Numbered from the stretch's first letter, positions 1 to 8,296 are shown. The stretch is DNA of 19,843 nt from an uncultured Lysobacteraceae bacterium (GCA_946480705.1 CAMLLF010000005.1:1-19843); one strand, 5' to 3'. The notes: a model not told the origin generated them from the sequence alone. Translations and numbers: made by a program.

Positions 1-300
1 GAGCACCCGGCGCCGAAGAAGATCGCGTTCCGTCACGGCCGCTGGTGGGTCATGGAAGCGCCGAACGGGCATCGCCTCCGCGTCGTGCGTCAGCAACGCA
101 GGGCATTCGGCCCCGCCTCTGAACCGCAGGGACTAGCGCCGACCACTGGCCGAATCGCCTGCGCCAGTTCACGGCGGAATGCGCCGCGACATCGATCGCG
201 CCACGTCCGCGATACCGCGTCGAGCGCGATGCGCACGCGCCTGCGCGGCACGTTCGTCGGAGGCGCCCGCCATCACCTGAAAATCCGTCGCGGCGCTTAA
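1..300 (+). CDS. Possible 3' end of an unidentified gene, cut by the window edge
   Basis: A plus-strand frame is open from the first base to a TAA at 298-300. Its first residues (KIAFRHGRWWVMEAPNGHRL) look protein-like, with a paired tryptophan. After about residue 35 the composition turns into Arg/Ser/Ala-rich text typical of a non-coding frame in GC-rich DNA. I recognise no family. It may be the real C-terminus of a gene whose body lies left of the window, a decayed gene end, or no gene at all. The other two forward frames close near 121 and 135. Confidence 0.2.
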   Translation, partial: EHPAPKKIAFRHGRWWVMEAPNGHRLRVVRQQRRAFGPASEPQGLAPTTGRIACASSRRNAPRHRSRHVRDTASSAMRTRLRGTFVGGARHHLKIRRGA

Positions 301-476
301 CGTTTTACGGACGAACCGCGCGGCGGAAATACCGATCATGGGCATCGGCGACCGCCGCCGGTAGAGCGCCGCGAGAAGGTTCGAGACTGCGGCACGCACC
401 TGCCGCACGACGCACTGCGCATGCTCGATCGGCAGTCCGGATGGCGTCCGCCGGCCATTCAACAAGGGGAAAATTC
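301..476. other. Leader of the PD40 repeat protein gene; no gene seen
   Basis: This stretch precedes the start codon at 477. I see no convincing -35/-10 pair. The only clear signal is the purine-rich ribosome binding site AAGGGGA ending 7 bases before the ATG. Minus-strand open frames here have no ribosome binding site and no recognisable protein content. Confidence 0.4.
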
Positions 477-2978
477 ATGTATGGAATCGTTGCGCGACTG
501 TTGTGTGCGGCCGGCCTGGTCGTGATCGCGTCGCCGCTTGGCGCGGTCGACATCGACCTCGTGAACCGGACGAGCATCGCGGCCCTTCAGGGCACGAACG
601 GTCGGAGCTTCGAGGCGCATGGCCTCAGCGACGACGGACGCTATGCGCTGCTCGTCTCCGAAGCAGACAACCTCATCGCGGGCGACACGAATCAGGCCGC
701 CGACCTGTTCCTCTACGACCATGCGTCCGGCAGTCTCGAGCGCGTCAGCCTCGGCAACGGCGGCGCGCAAGCCGACGCCGATACGCGACGCAGGGCGGAT
801 CTTTCCGGCGATGCGCGCCATGTCGTGTTCGAATCGCGCGCGAGCAACCTGGTCGCCGCGGATACGCACGACACCTGGCAGATCTATCTGCGCGACCGGG
901 TCGCACAGACCACGACGCTGGTCAGCCGCGGCCTCGACGGCAGCGGCAGCGCAACCGGCAGCCATGCGCCGCAGATCAGCGCCGACGGCCGCTATATCGT
1001 CTTCGTCAGCAGCGATCCTCTCGTCGCGCAGGACCTCAACGCGTCCGACGACGTCTACCGCTACGACCGCGACAGCGGCGTACTCGACGTCGTTTCCGTC
1101 TCGATAACCGGGGACGTCGGCAATCTCGGGTCGGACGACGCGCGGATATCGGCCGACGGCCGCTACGTCGCCTTCCGCACGCAGGCGACCAACCTGTTCG
1201 CCGGCGATACGAACGGCGACAGCGACATCGTGCTGCGCGATACCGTCGGCAATGTCAACGTGAATGCCAGTATCGCGCCCGATGGCGGACAGTTCGGCGG
1301 CCAGCCTGCACTCGCGAGCGGAAACGCCGTTTCAGCCGACGGGCGCTATGTGCTGTTCAACACCGACGCGGCGCTCGAGCCCGCTGACCTCAACGCGGCC
1401 ATCGACGGCTTCCGCTTCGATCGCGTGACGCAACAGTCGCTGCGCGTCACGCGCGACGCGGCCGGCGGCGTGCTGCAGGCGGGCGCCGTCGCCGACGCCG
1501 TGTCGGCCGACGGCAACGTGATCCTGATGAGGTCGAGGGATACCGATCTGGCGGGGCCTTCTTCACACGGTTCGCCACGGCACTACATGCGCGACGTGAC
1601 ATCCGGCAGCATCGTCCTGGTGAAACTGCGGCCCGGCTGGTTCAATCCCTACGATTCGACCGAAGGCTGCGATCTCAGCGGCGACGGCGGCGTTGCCTAT
1701 TGCAGCAGCAGCGACGACGCACTGACCGACGGCGACGGCAACAGCATGGACGACGTGTTCCGCAGCGTGATCGGCGCCGAGGGCGGTACGCGGATCAGCC
1801 AATCGTTGCCTGACGCGATCGCCGCGGCGAATGCGGACAGCGGGATCAGTTACGGCGGCGGTGTAAGCGAAGACGGCCGCTTCGTGGTCTTTTCGTCGCT
1901 GGCCAACAACCTCGTCGTCGGCGACACGAACGGCGTCGCCGACGTCTTCCTGCGCGACCGGCTCGCCGGCACGACGCAGCGCATCAGCCGCCGGATCTAC
2001 GGCGGCGAATCGCCGTGCGGGACCATTACGCCGCGCATCACGCCCGATGGGCGCTACGTCGTGTTCATGGGCTGCTACCAGCTGTGGTCTCCGTTCTGGG
2101 GCTGGGGACCGCCGCTGACCTACCGCTACGATCGTCTCACCGATCAGCTCGAGGCCGTCAATGGCAGCGGCGCTTCCTTCGACCCGAGCATTTCGGATGA
2201 CGGCAACGTCATCGCTTTTAGCAGCGCGGGCAGCTCCGGCATCCGCGTGATCGTGCATCGCCTGTCCGACGGCCTGACCGCCGTCGCGAGCCAGCCACCC
2301 GGCGGCGGCACGGCCAACGGACTGCCGGGGATCGCGCAGATCAGCGGCGATGGTCGCACTGTGTATTTTTCCGCCACGTCGAGCAACCTCGTCGCCGGCG
2401 ACACCAACGGCGTCCAGGATGTGTTTGCGTATTCCGTCGACACGGCGACGCTCGAACGCGTGAGCCTGGGCCCTGCCGGAGAGGAACTCGCGGAAGCCAG
2501 CTGGTTCCTGGGCGCTTCGCGCGACGGCCGCCATTTCGCGTTCGAGAACACCGACCTCGTCTGCCCGTCGTCCGGCAGTCTGCATCTGCGCGACACGGTC
2601 AGCGGCCGCATCGATTGCGTCGGCCATGATGTCGCCGCTGGTATCGTCTATGCGTATCGGCATCAGAGACCCGTCGGGATATCCGCCGACGGCGATCGCG
2701 TCGCGTTTTCGACGCCGCTGCCCTCGTCCTATCCGGGAGCGCCGGTCGAAGCCATCATGCTGTTCGATCGCACGACGCAGCGCGTGCACCGCATCACGCC
2801 CGAAGGCATGAACGGCGACGCGCGCGTACACCAACTGAGCGCTGATGGCGGCATCGTGATGTTCTCGAGCACGGCCAGCAACGTCGTGCCGGACGATCCG
2901 AACAATCACATCCGCGACGTATTCGTCGCGGAACGACTGACCGACGCGCTGTTCGCCGACGATTTCGAAACGCAATGA
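477..2978 (+). CDS. Exported PD40/TolB-like beta-propeller repeat protein
   Basis: This 833-residue protein opens with a signal peptide: a short basic N-terminus, then a hydrophobic core LLCAAGLVVIA, with likely cleavage after residue 23. The ATG at 477 is chosen over one 36 bases upstream because it has AAGGGGA at the right distance and starts the signal peptide directly. The rest is made of 14 copies of a blade motif of the form [I/L/V]-S-x-D-G-R-Y-V-x-F. Many are followed by N-L-V-x-G-D-T-N-G-x-x-D-V-F-x-x-D-R, as in PD40/WD40-like beta-propellers. Fourteen blades would fit two seven-bladed propellers. The Asp/Asn-rich GDTNG loops could bind calcium (inference). The C-terminus is LFADDFETQ, a short acidic/aromatic tail resembling that of the chitinase remnant at 13780-14965. 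No catalytic motif is visible; the role is probably binding or structural, outside the cytoplasm. A hairpin follows six bases after the stop. Confidence 0.85.
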   Translation: MYGIVARLLCAAGLVVIASPLGAVDIDLVNRTSIAALQGTNGRSFEAHGLSDDGRYALLVSEADNLIAGDTNQAADLFLYDHASGSLERVSLGNGGAQADADTRRRADLSGDARHVVFESRASNLVAADTHDTWQIYLRDRVAQTTTLVSRGLDGSGSATGSHAPQISADGRYIVFVSSDPLVAQDLNASDDVYRYDRDSGVLDVVSVSITGDVGNLGSDDARISADGRYVAFRTQATNLFAGDTNGDSDIVLRDTVGNVNVNASIAPDGGQFGGQPALASGNAVSADGRYVLFNTDAALEPADLNAAIDGFRFDRVTQQSLRVTRDAAGGVLQAGAVADAVSADGNVILMRSRDTDLAGPSSHGSPRHYMRDVTSGSIVLVKLRPGWFNPYDSTEGCDLSGDGGVAYCSSSDDALTDGDGNSMDDVFRSVIGAEGGTRISQSLPDAIAAANADSGISYGGGVSEDGRFVVFSSLANNLVVGDTNGVADVFLRDRLAGTTQRISRRIYGGESPCGTITPRITPDGRYVVFMGCYQLWSPFWGWGPPLTYRYDRLTDQLEAVNGSGASFDPSISDDGNVIAFSSAGSSGIRVIVHRLSDGLTAVASQPPGGGTANGLPGIAQISGDGRTVYFSATSSNLVAGDTNGVQDVFAYSVDTATLERVSLGPAGEELAEASWFLGASRDGRHFAFENTDLVCPSSGSLHLRDTVSGRIDCVGHDVAAGIVYAYRHQRPVGISADGDRVAFSTPLPSSYPGAPVEAIMLFDRTTQRVHRITPEGMNGDARVHQLSADGGIVMFSSTASNVVPDDPNNHIRDVFVAERLTDALFADDFETQ

Positions 2979-2983
2979 GGATT

Positions 2984-3017
2984 GCGCACGCCGGAGCGCG
3001 GTCGCTCCGGCGTGCGC
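2984..3017 (+). terminator. Perfect 15-bp hairpin after the PD40 gene
   Basis: Two perfectly complementary 15-base arms (2984-2998 and 3003-3017) flank a four-base CGGT loop, beginning six bases after the stop of the PD40 gene. No T-run follows, so it is either a Rho-assisted terminator or an mRNA-stabilising structure rather than a classic intrinsic terminator. Confidence 0.6.
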
Positions 3018-3319
3018 CAGTCCGCTGCCAGCCGGCGGCAATACGAACTGTCAGGAAGCGTTCAAGCTCGCCGAACGAATCACGTCGCCGAGTAGTCCGG
3101 CCGAGCGCACGGGCGATCCGGCTGCCCTGAAACACCGGCACGGTCGCAAGCGCAATTTCATGAAGCGGCTCGGCTGACGGACCCGTCGCCGGCTCGGCGT
3201 TGCGAAGGGCTGGCACGGCGCTGGCGCTGCGTCCGGCCCCGACGGCTTCGAGAACGGCCCGCACGACGACAATCACGGCTCAATTGGCGCTATCGTTGCC
3301 GCGACCACAGGGGGTTCGC
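3018..3319. other. Non-coding gap upstream of the Ser/Thr kinase
   Basis: About 300 bases without a supportable gene. Kinases of this type often sit next to an ECF sigma factor gene in related bacteria, but none is here. A weak -10-like TATCGT at 3291-3296 lies 24 bases before the kinase ATG, and an ACGACA (3266-3271) could be its -35 with a long 19-base spacer. The short open frames on both strands have no ribosome binding sites. Confidence 0.35.
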
Positions 3320-5725
3320 ATGCAACGTGAGCACTTCGCGCAGGTCAGAGCGCTGTTCGACGCCGTCTGCGATCTGGACGAGCCGCTGCGCAGCGCGCGG
3401 CTGCGCGAACTCAGCGACGACGCGGCGGTCATCGCCAAGGTTGCAGCCTTGCTCGACCGCACCGAAGTGAATCCCTGGCGGTTCGTGGAGCCTGCGTTGA
3501 ATGCGCTGGCGGCGGCCGGCAGCGATGTGCAGGTCGGCGATCGCCTCGGCGCCTGGACGCTGACCGCGCAGATCGGTCACGGCGGCATGGGCACGGTCTA
3601 CCGCGCGCAGCGCAACGACGGTCATTTCGAGCAGATCGCGGCCATCAAGCTGCTGCGCGGCATGCCCAGCAGCGAAGCGCTCGAGCGTCTTGCGCAGGAG
3701 CGACAGATTCTCGCGCGGCTGACGCATCCGAATATCGCGCGGCTGCTCGACGGCGGCGCGACGCCGTCGGGTCAGCCGTATCTCGTCATGGACTACGTCG
3801 AAGGCGTACCCATCGACGACTACCTGCGCCGGCACGGTCTCGGTTTGCCGGCCGCGCTGCAGTTGCTGATCGCCGTTGCCGACGGCGTCAGCTTCGCGCA
3901 CCAGCGCCTGATCGTTCATTGCGATCTGAAGCCGGGCAACATCCTCGTCGACGCGCAGGGGCGGCCGGTCCTGCTCGACTTCGGCATCGCCAGCCTGATC
4001 GACGATGGCGCCGCACCGGCGATCGCGTCGGACGAGGAGGCGTCGCTCGCCTTCACGCCGGGCTATGCGAGTCCCGAGCAGCGCGCCGGCAGCGGCGTGT
4101 CGACGGCGACCGACGTCTACGGGCTCGGCCGCGTGCTCTGGGATTTGCTGCGGATCGTGAAACCTGCCGTGTCTTCGTCGCCGGAACCCGCGGCCTGGGA
4201 TGCGGATTTCGACGACGACGCGCGCAATGCCGCTGTTCCGCGCGCGCTGCGCGCGATCGTGCGGCGCGCGACCGCCGACGATCCGGCGCGGCGCTATGTC
4301 AGCGTCAGCGCATTCGCCGACGATCTGCGCCGTTTTCTCGACCGCCAGCCCGTTGCGGCGATGGGCGCGCAGCGCACCTACCGCCTAGCCTGCTACCTGC
4401 GCCGCAATGCGCTCGTGCTGAGTCTCGCAGCGGTCGCAGTGCTTGCGCTGCTCGGCGGCCTGTTCGGCACCGTGCTCAGCCTGCGCGACGCGCAGCTGCA
4501 GCGCCGGCAGGCGCAGGCTGCGGGCGCGCGTGCGGAGCGCACCGCGGCGTTTCTCGGCAATCTGCTCAGCGCCGCCGATCCGGATCAGGCGCGCAGCATG
4601 GACACGCGCCTGGTGCGCATGCTGCTCGACGATGCAGCGCGCAATGCCCGCAAGGAACTCGCCGACGAGCCGCTGGTCTTCGCGCAGATCGCCGCGGTAA
4701 TCGGCAGGACCTATCACCAGATCAGCGAGTACGCGCTTGCCGCGGAGTACCTGCGGCAGGCACTGGATCTGCTGCCGGCCGACCAGCTGCGCGAGCGCCT
4801 GGCCGTACGTCAGAAGATCGCCCACGCCGTCGGCGGTCAGGGCCAGGTGCCGCAGGCCATGCAGCAGTACGAGGCGATTCATCGCGAACGCGAGCAGGCG
4901 TTCGGCGCGGACGATCCCGACACGCTGGAGAGCGCGCACACGCTCGCGTTCCAGATGACGAACAATGGCGACTTTGCGCGCGCGCTCGATGCCGCCGCTG
5001 CGCTGCAGCCGCGGCTGGAGCGGCTGCTCGGCAGCGATCACGAAACCACGCTCGCGAATCTGCAGACGCTCGTGATCGCGCGCACCGAACTCGGCCAGTT
5101 CGACGCCGCCGAAGGCACGCTGAAGGCGCTGCTGGAGCGGCGCCTGCGCGTGAACGGCGAGCTGAACACGCTGACCATCGCCGTGCAGACGAGTCTCGCG
5201 ATCCTGTATCTGCGGCAGCAGCGCTTCGCCGATGCGGAGGCCTTGCTGCGCGGCGTGCTGCCCAAGGCCGAACAGCGCTTCGGCCGGCTCGGTTTCGGCA
5301 CGATCAACTTCGCCGCGCTGCTCGGCAGCGCCCTGCGCCTCGGCGGCAAGCTCGAAGAGAGCGGCCCGTATTACCGTCAGGCGCTGGAACGCGCCACCGA
5401 AGCCTGGGGCGCGACCAACACACGCACGCTGAACTACGAACTGAACTACGCCAACTTCGAAGTCGCGAGCGGCCAGGCGGAACCTGCGCTGCAGCGACTC
5501 GCGCGCATAGAGCCCGCATTGGTCAGGGGCCTCGGCGCCGACAGCCTCAGTCTGGCGGAACTCGAGCGCACGCGTGCCCGTGCGCAGAGCGCCCTGGGCC
5601 GCATCGATGCGGCGCGCGAGGCCTGGCAGCGCGCGCTCGCGATCGACCGCAAGGCGTTCGACGATGAGGCCCACCCGCAGGTCGTCGAAGACCTTGCGGG
5701 GCTCGCCGCGTTGAAGGATTCCTGA
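3320..5725 (+). CDS. Membrane Ser/Thr protein kinase with C-terminal TPR-like repeats
   Basis: An 801-residue Hanks-type kinase. Residues 1-70 form the short helical N-terminus (FAQVRALFDAV) usual in this group. The kinase domain spans about 76-340: glycine loop GHGGMGTV (86-93), ATP-binding Lys110 in AAIK, helix-C Glu127, catalytic loop HCDLKPGN (200-207), DFG (220-222) and SPE (251-253). The arginine of the usual HRD is cysteine, making it a non-RD kinase; the catalytic Asp202 and Asn207 are intact, so activity is expected. One transmembrane helix lies at about 364-388. Residues 400-801 are helical TPR-like repeats with A-x-x-Y/L-x-x-A spacing, placed beyond the membrane if the kinase is cytoplasmic. 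The ATG at 3320 is preferred over an in-frame ATG 120 bases upstream because it follows GGGGG and begins the conserved N-terminus. Substrate and signal are unknown. It stands alone, with non-coding DNA on both sides. Confidence 0.9.
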   Translation: MQREHFAQVRALFDAVCDLDEPLRSARLRELSDDAAVIAKVAALLDRTEVNPWRFVEPALNALAAAGSDVQVGDRLGAWTLTAQIGHGGMGTVYRAQRNDGHFEQIAAIKLLRGMPSSEALERLAQERQILARLTHPNIARLLDGGATPSGQPYLVMDYVEGVPIDDYLRRHGLGLPAALQLLIAVADGVSFAHQRLIVHCDLKPGNILVDAQGRPVLLDFGIASLIDDGAAPAIASDEEASLAFTPGYASPEQRAGSGVSTATDVYGLGRVLWDLLRIVKPAVSSSPEPAAWDADFDDDARNAAVPRALRAIVRRATADDPARRYVSVSAFADDLRRFLDRQPVAAMGAQRTYRLACYLRRNALVLSLAAVAVLALLGGLFGTVLSLRDAQLQRRQAQAAGARAERTAAFLGNLLSAADPDQARSMDTRLVRMLLDDAARNARKELADEPLVFAQIAAVIGRTYHQISEYALAAEYLRQALDLLPADQLRERLAVRQKIAHAVGGQGQVPQAMQQYEAIHREREQAFGADDPDTLESAHTLAFQMTNNGDFARALDAAAALQPRLERLLGSDHETTLANLQTLVIARTELGQFDAAEGTLKALLERRLRVNGELNTLTIAVQTSLAILYLRQQRFADAEALLRGVLPKAEQRFGRLGFGTINFAALLGSALRLGGKLEESGPYYRQALERATEAWGATNTRTLNYELNYANFEVASGQAEPALQRLARIEPALVRGLGADSLSLAELERTRARAQSALGRIDAAREAWQRALAIDRKAFDDEAHPQVVEDLAGLAALKDS

Positions 5726-6342
5726 CGCGCCAGCGCCGCCGGGCCGGTTGCGCGCTTCAGCCCGGTGACCGCACTTCGCGCAGCGTGCCGCTGCGGTGGC
5801 GGCCCGTAACGACGAGCGCGGAGCGCACGTTGCGCCAGCGCCGTCTCCGCACGTGCCGCTGCTGCCGATCCGAATCACGTGCGGGCAGCGGCTCGATCAA
5901 CCGCCGTTCGCTGCGCGCACGCATGCCTGGATGAGAAGAACGGCGGCGCACCGCGCGACGGCACGGTGGGCTGGAGGTGCTGCTTAGTCCGCTTTTTATC
6001 AAGTTATTAACGTTTCTTTCCATCGTTATGAGAACTATTGTCTATTTATCTATTGCGCAATTCTTATACCGTCGTCCGTGCCGGCAACGCGCGCAGCGGG
6101 TGGCGGACGATCGTGTTGCGAGAGGAGGCGCGGTGCCCGCGGGGCGTGGGGATTTGCCGCAGGGACCGCGTATTCGCCGCGAAATCCGTCGATGTCTTAA
6201 GACGTGCCGGAACGATGTGCCGGAGTGACGGGCAGTGCGACGTGTGCAGTTCGGTGTTCTGCCCGGAGGCGGCGCGGGTTCGCGCTTGCCGCCCGCCTCG
6301 CGAGGAGGCCGGCGGAAAATCCACCCCCCTGAGGAATGATGC
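5726..6342. other. 617-bp non-coding stretch with an AT-rich island
   Basis: No supportable gene. Near 5757-5804 the minus strand ends with codons resembling the C-terminus of the propeller protein at 7631-8263 (see findings). The stretch 5984-6070 is sharply AT-rich against GC-rich surroundings. Positions 6100-6340 are again GC-rich and form the leader of the protease gene. Confidence 0.5.
5984..6070. promoter_or_regulatory. AT-rich island, possible regulatory region of the secreted protease gene
   Basis: About 85 bases with mostly A/T in a GC-rich context. It contains an inverted repeat TAACG (6008-6012) / CGTTA (6024-6028) with an 11-base gap, TTGTCT at 6038-6043 and TATACC at 6065-6070. 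The last two resemble -35 and -10 boxes, but their 21-base spacing is too long for a standard sigma-70 promoter. If it drives the protease gene, the transcript has a leader of about 270 bases. Function is inferred from composition and position only. Confidence 0.35.
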
Positions 6343-7569
6343 ATGCGCAATTCACTATCGATCTACCGTTGCCGGCGTTCCCGCCTGGCCGGTTCCGTGG
6401 TTCTTGCCGCCTCCCAGATTTTCGTCGCGGCTTCCGTCGCCGCGGCGGAGAACGGCGGACTCTCCCCCGCGCTGCAGGACGCCCTGCAGCGCGATATGGG
6501 TCTGTCGCCGGAACAGATTGCCCAATACCGCGATGTGGAAAGGCGGATGCCCTCGATCGAGCGCGATGCCCGTGCTGCGTTCGGCGCGGCGTTCGGCGGG
6601 ATCTGGATGGAGCGCGATACCCGCGGCCAGTACCAGGCGGTAATCGCCGTCGCCGGTGTCGGGGCCGATGCTGCGGCGCGCAGTCTCGGCGCGCAGGTGC
6701 GTCGGGTGGATTTCAGTCTGGCGCAGCTCGAAACGGCGCGTTCCCACCTCGACGACCCGGTGCGCGGTTTCAGCGGACCGGCCAAGGCCGACGGTGCGGA
6801 TCCGCGCATTCATTCCTGGTATGTGGATCCGAAACGCAACAGCGTGATCGTGAATGTCGATCCGGGCGCGACCGCGGTGGCCGTCGATTTCATCGCCGCG
6901 AGCAAGGCCGATGCGAAACTCGTGCGCGTGATCGAAGAGGGATCCCGTCCGGTGCCCACTTTCGACATCCGTGGCGGCGACCCTTACATCATCGGCGGAA
7001 CTTCGGCCTGCTCGATTGGCTTCTCCGTCACGCTGGGCATCCACAACGGCTATGTCACGGCGGGCCATTGCGGCGCGGTCAATGCGACCGTGACGACTGC
7101 GTCCGGCGCGTCGATGGGCTATTTCTACGACTCGGTATTCCCGGGCAGCGACCTGGCAGTGGTGCACAACACGAATTCCCAGGGCGTCCCCCAGCCGTGG
7201 GTGAATGCCTATTCCTTCGGCGGCAACCTCATCGTGCGCGGCAGCACGCCGGCGGCGATCGGTGCGACCGTCTGCCGTTCCGGCTTTCGTACCGGTGCGC
7301 GCTGCGGTGTGCTCAACGCAACCCAGGTGACGGTGAACTATGCCGCGGGGCCGGTAACCGGCCTGTCCATGACCAGCGCCTGTGTCGGCTTCGGCGATTC
7401 CGGCGGTTCCTTCGTCACCCCGGACGGTCAGGCCCAGGGCGTGAACTCGGGCGGCAGTATCCCGAACGGCGTGGACAACTGCGCCGAGCCTTCGCCGGTG
7501 AGTTTTTTCCAGCCGCTGCTGCCGATCCTGCAGCGCTATCCGGGATTGACCCTGGTCACCGGCTCCTGA
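6343..7569 (+). CDS. Secreted alpha-lytic-type serine protease (family S1), pre-pro-enzyme
   Basis: A 408-residue secreted endopeptidase precursor. Residues 1-35 are a signal peptide (basic MRNSLSIYRCRRSR, hydrophobic core, cleavage near VAAA). Residues 36 to about 205 match the alpha-lytic/streptogrisin pro-region, which in this family folds the protease and is then removed. The mature part starts around 207-215. The chymotrypsin-fold triad is visible: His242 in TAGHC, Asp270 in GSDLAVV and Ser353 in GDSGGS. Six cysteines pair as in alpha-lytic protease (223-243, 311-321, 347-380 by family analogy). SACSIGFSVT near the mature N-terminus is also typical. The ATG at 6343 follows GAGGA by seven bases; an ATG at 6336 opens a different, non-protein-like frame. 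It is not in an operon and ends at a strong palindrome. Substrate specificity cannot be read here. Confidence 0.95.
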   Translation: MRNSLSIYRCRRSRLAGSVVLAASQIFVAASVAAAENGGLSPALQDALQRDMGLSPEQIAQYRDVERRMPSIERDARAAFGAAFGGIWMERDTRGQYQAVIAVAGVGADAAARSLGAQVRRVDFSLAQLETARSHLDDPVRGFSGPAKADGADPRIHSWYVDPKRNSVIVNVDPGATAVAVDFIAASKADAKLVRVIEEGSRPVPTFDIRGGDPYIIGGTSACSIGFSVTLGIHNGYVTAGHCGAVNATVTTASGASMGYFYDSVFPGSDLAVVHNTNSQGVPQPWVNAYSFGGNLIVRGSTPAAIGATVCRSGFRTGARCGVLNATQVTVNYAAGPVTGLSMTSACVGFGDSGGSFVTPDGQAQGVNSGGSIPNGVDNCAEPSPVSFFQPLLPILQRYPGLTLVTGS

Positions 7570-7581
7570 TCGTGCCTGATC

Positions 7582-7623
7582 GGTGCGCCGCGTCGTCGCC
7601 GGCCGGCGACGATGCGGCGCACC
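7582..7623. terminator. 42-bp near-perfect palindrome, terminator between convergent genes
   Basis: The 21-base arms match except for one position that pairs as G-T in RNA. There is no spacer, so the loop must form from the central CCGG. On the plus strand it is followed by GTTTTCG, a short T-run, so it probably terminates the protease transcript. On the minus strand no T-run follows, though the hairpin could also stop the propeller-gene transcript, which ends at 7631. Confidence 0.75.
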
Positions 7624-7630
7624 GTTTTCG

Positions 7631-8263
7631 TCATCTCGGACGCCGCACCGCGCGCAGCTTGCCGCTGCTCGCGCCGCCGCAGTAGAACCGGTCGCCGCCG
7701 TCGGATTCGAGACCCGACACGAACACGCCTTGCGGCAGCGCGAGGCTTTCGAGCACGTCGCCGCTGCCGGGATCGACGCGGCGCAATTCGCTTTCTTCGC
7801 CTTCCCAGGTGCCGTGCCAGAGCTGGCCGTCGACCCAGGTCACGCCGGTGACGAAGCGATTGGATTCGAGGGTGCGGCGGATCTCGCCGGTGTCGGGGTC
7901 GATTTCATGAATCCTGCGCGCGCGGTATTCGCCGACCCAGAGCGAGCCTTCGGCCCAGGCCATGCCGGAGTCGCCGCCGTTTCCCGGCGCGGGAATCGTC
8001 GCGAGCACCTGGCCGGACTGCGGGTCGATCTTGCGGATGACGCTTTCGGCGATCTGATAGAGGTGCCTGCCGTCGAACGCGGTGCCGGCATGCGCGGCGA
8101 CGGCGATGGACTGCGTCGTGCTGCCGTCGGCGGGGTCGATCGCCGTGATGCGGTCGCCGGTCGCGATCCAGACGTGACGACCGTCGTAGGTCACGCCGGC
8201 TACTTTGTCCACATCGGGAAAAGGTCCGTATTCGCGGATGACTTCGGCGTTCGAGCGTTTCAT
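7631..8263 (-). CDS. Five-blade beta-propeller protein (Vgb/PQQ-like)
   Basis: A 210-residue protein without signal peptide, so probably cytoplasmic. It consists of five blade repeats of about 40 residues, each with a G-V/M-x-x-D/E-G-x-L/V-W core followed by I/V-D-P-x-x-G (for example HVWIATGDRITAIDPADG near 30-47). This pattern is that of Vgb-lyase/PQQ-like/YncE-type propellers, which usually bind ligands or act as lyases. Five blades is short for a closed propeller, so it may dimerise or close imperfectly. The start is set by GAGGAAA eight to ten bases before the ATG at 8263. It lies 33 bases downstream of the regulator gene on the same strand, so the two are probably co-transcribed. No catalytic residues can be assigned. 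Confidence 0.8.
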   Translation of the reverse strand: MKRSNAEVIREYGPFPDVDKVAGVTYDGRHVWIATGDRITAIDPADGSTTQSIAVAAHAGTAFDGRHLYQIAESVIRKIDPQSGQVLATIPAPGNGGDSGMAWAEGSLWVGEYRARRIHEIDPDTGEIRRTLESNRFVTGVTWVDGQLWHGTWEGEESELRRVDPGSGDVLESLALPQGVFVSGLESDGGDRFYCGGASSGKLRAVRRPR

Positions 8264-8296
8264 GCGGGTTTCCTCATGGCTGTCGGTGACGCCAGA

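Noticed and set aside
1563..3041. Minus-strand open frame of about 492 codons opposite the PD40 protein
   Set aside because: It mirrors the repeated blade codons of the plus-strand gene and has no family features; the plus frame has signal peptide, ribosome binding site and terminator.
4385..5878. Minus-strand open frame of about 497 codons antisense to the kinase TPR region
   Set aside because: Same shadow pattern; it begins outside the kinase gene without a ribosome binding site and shows no recognisable domain.
6038..6643. Plus-strand open frame starting in the AT-rich island
   Set aside because: It runs into the protease gene in another phase, has no ribosome binding site and no protein-like pattern.
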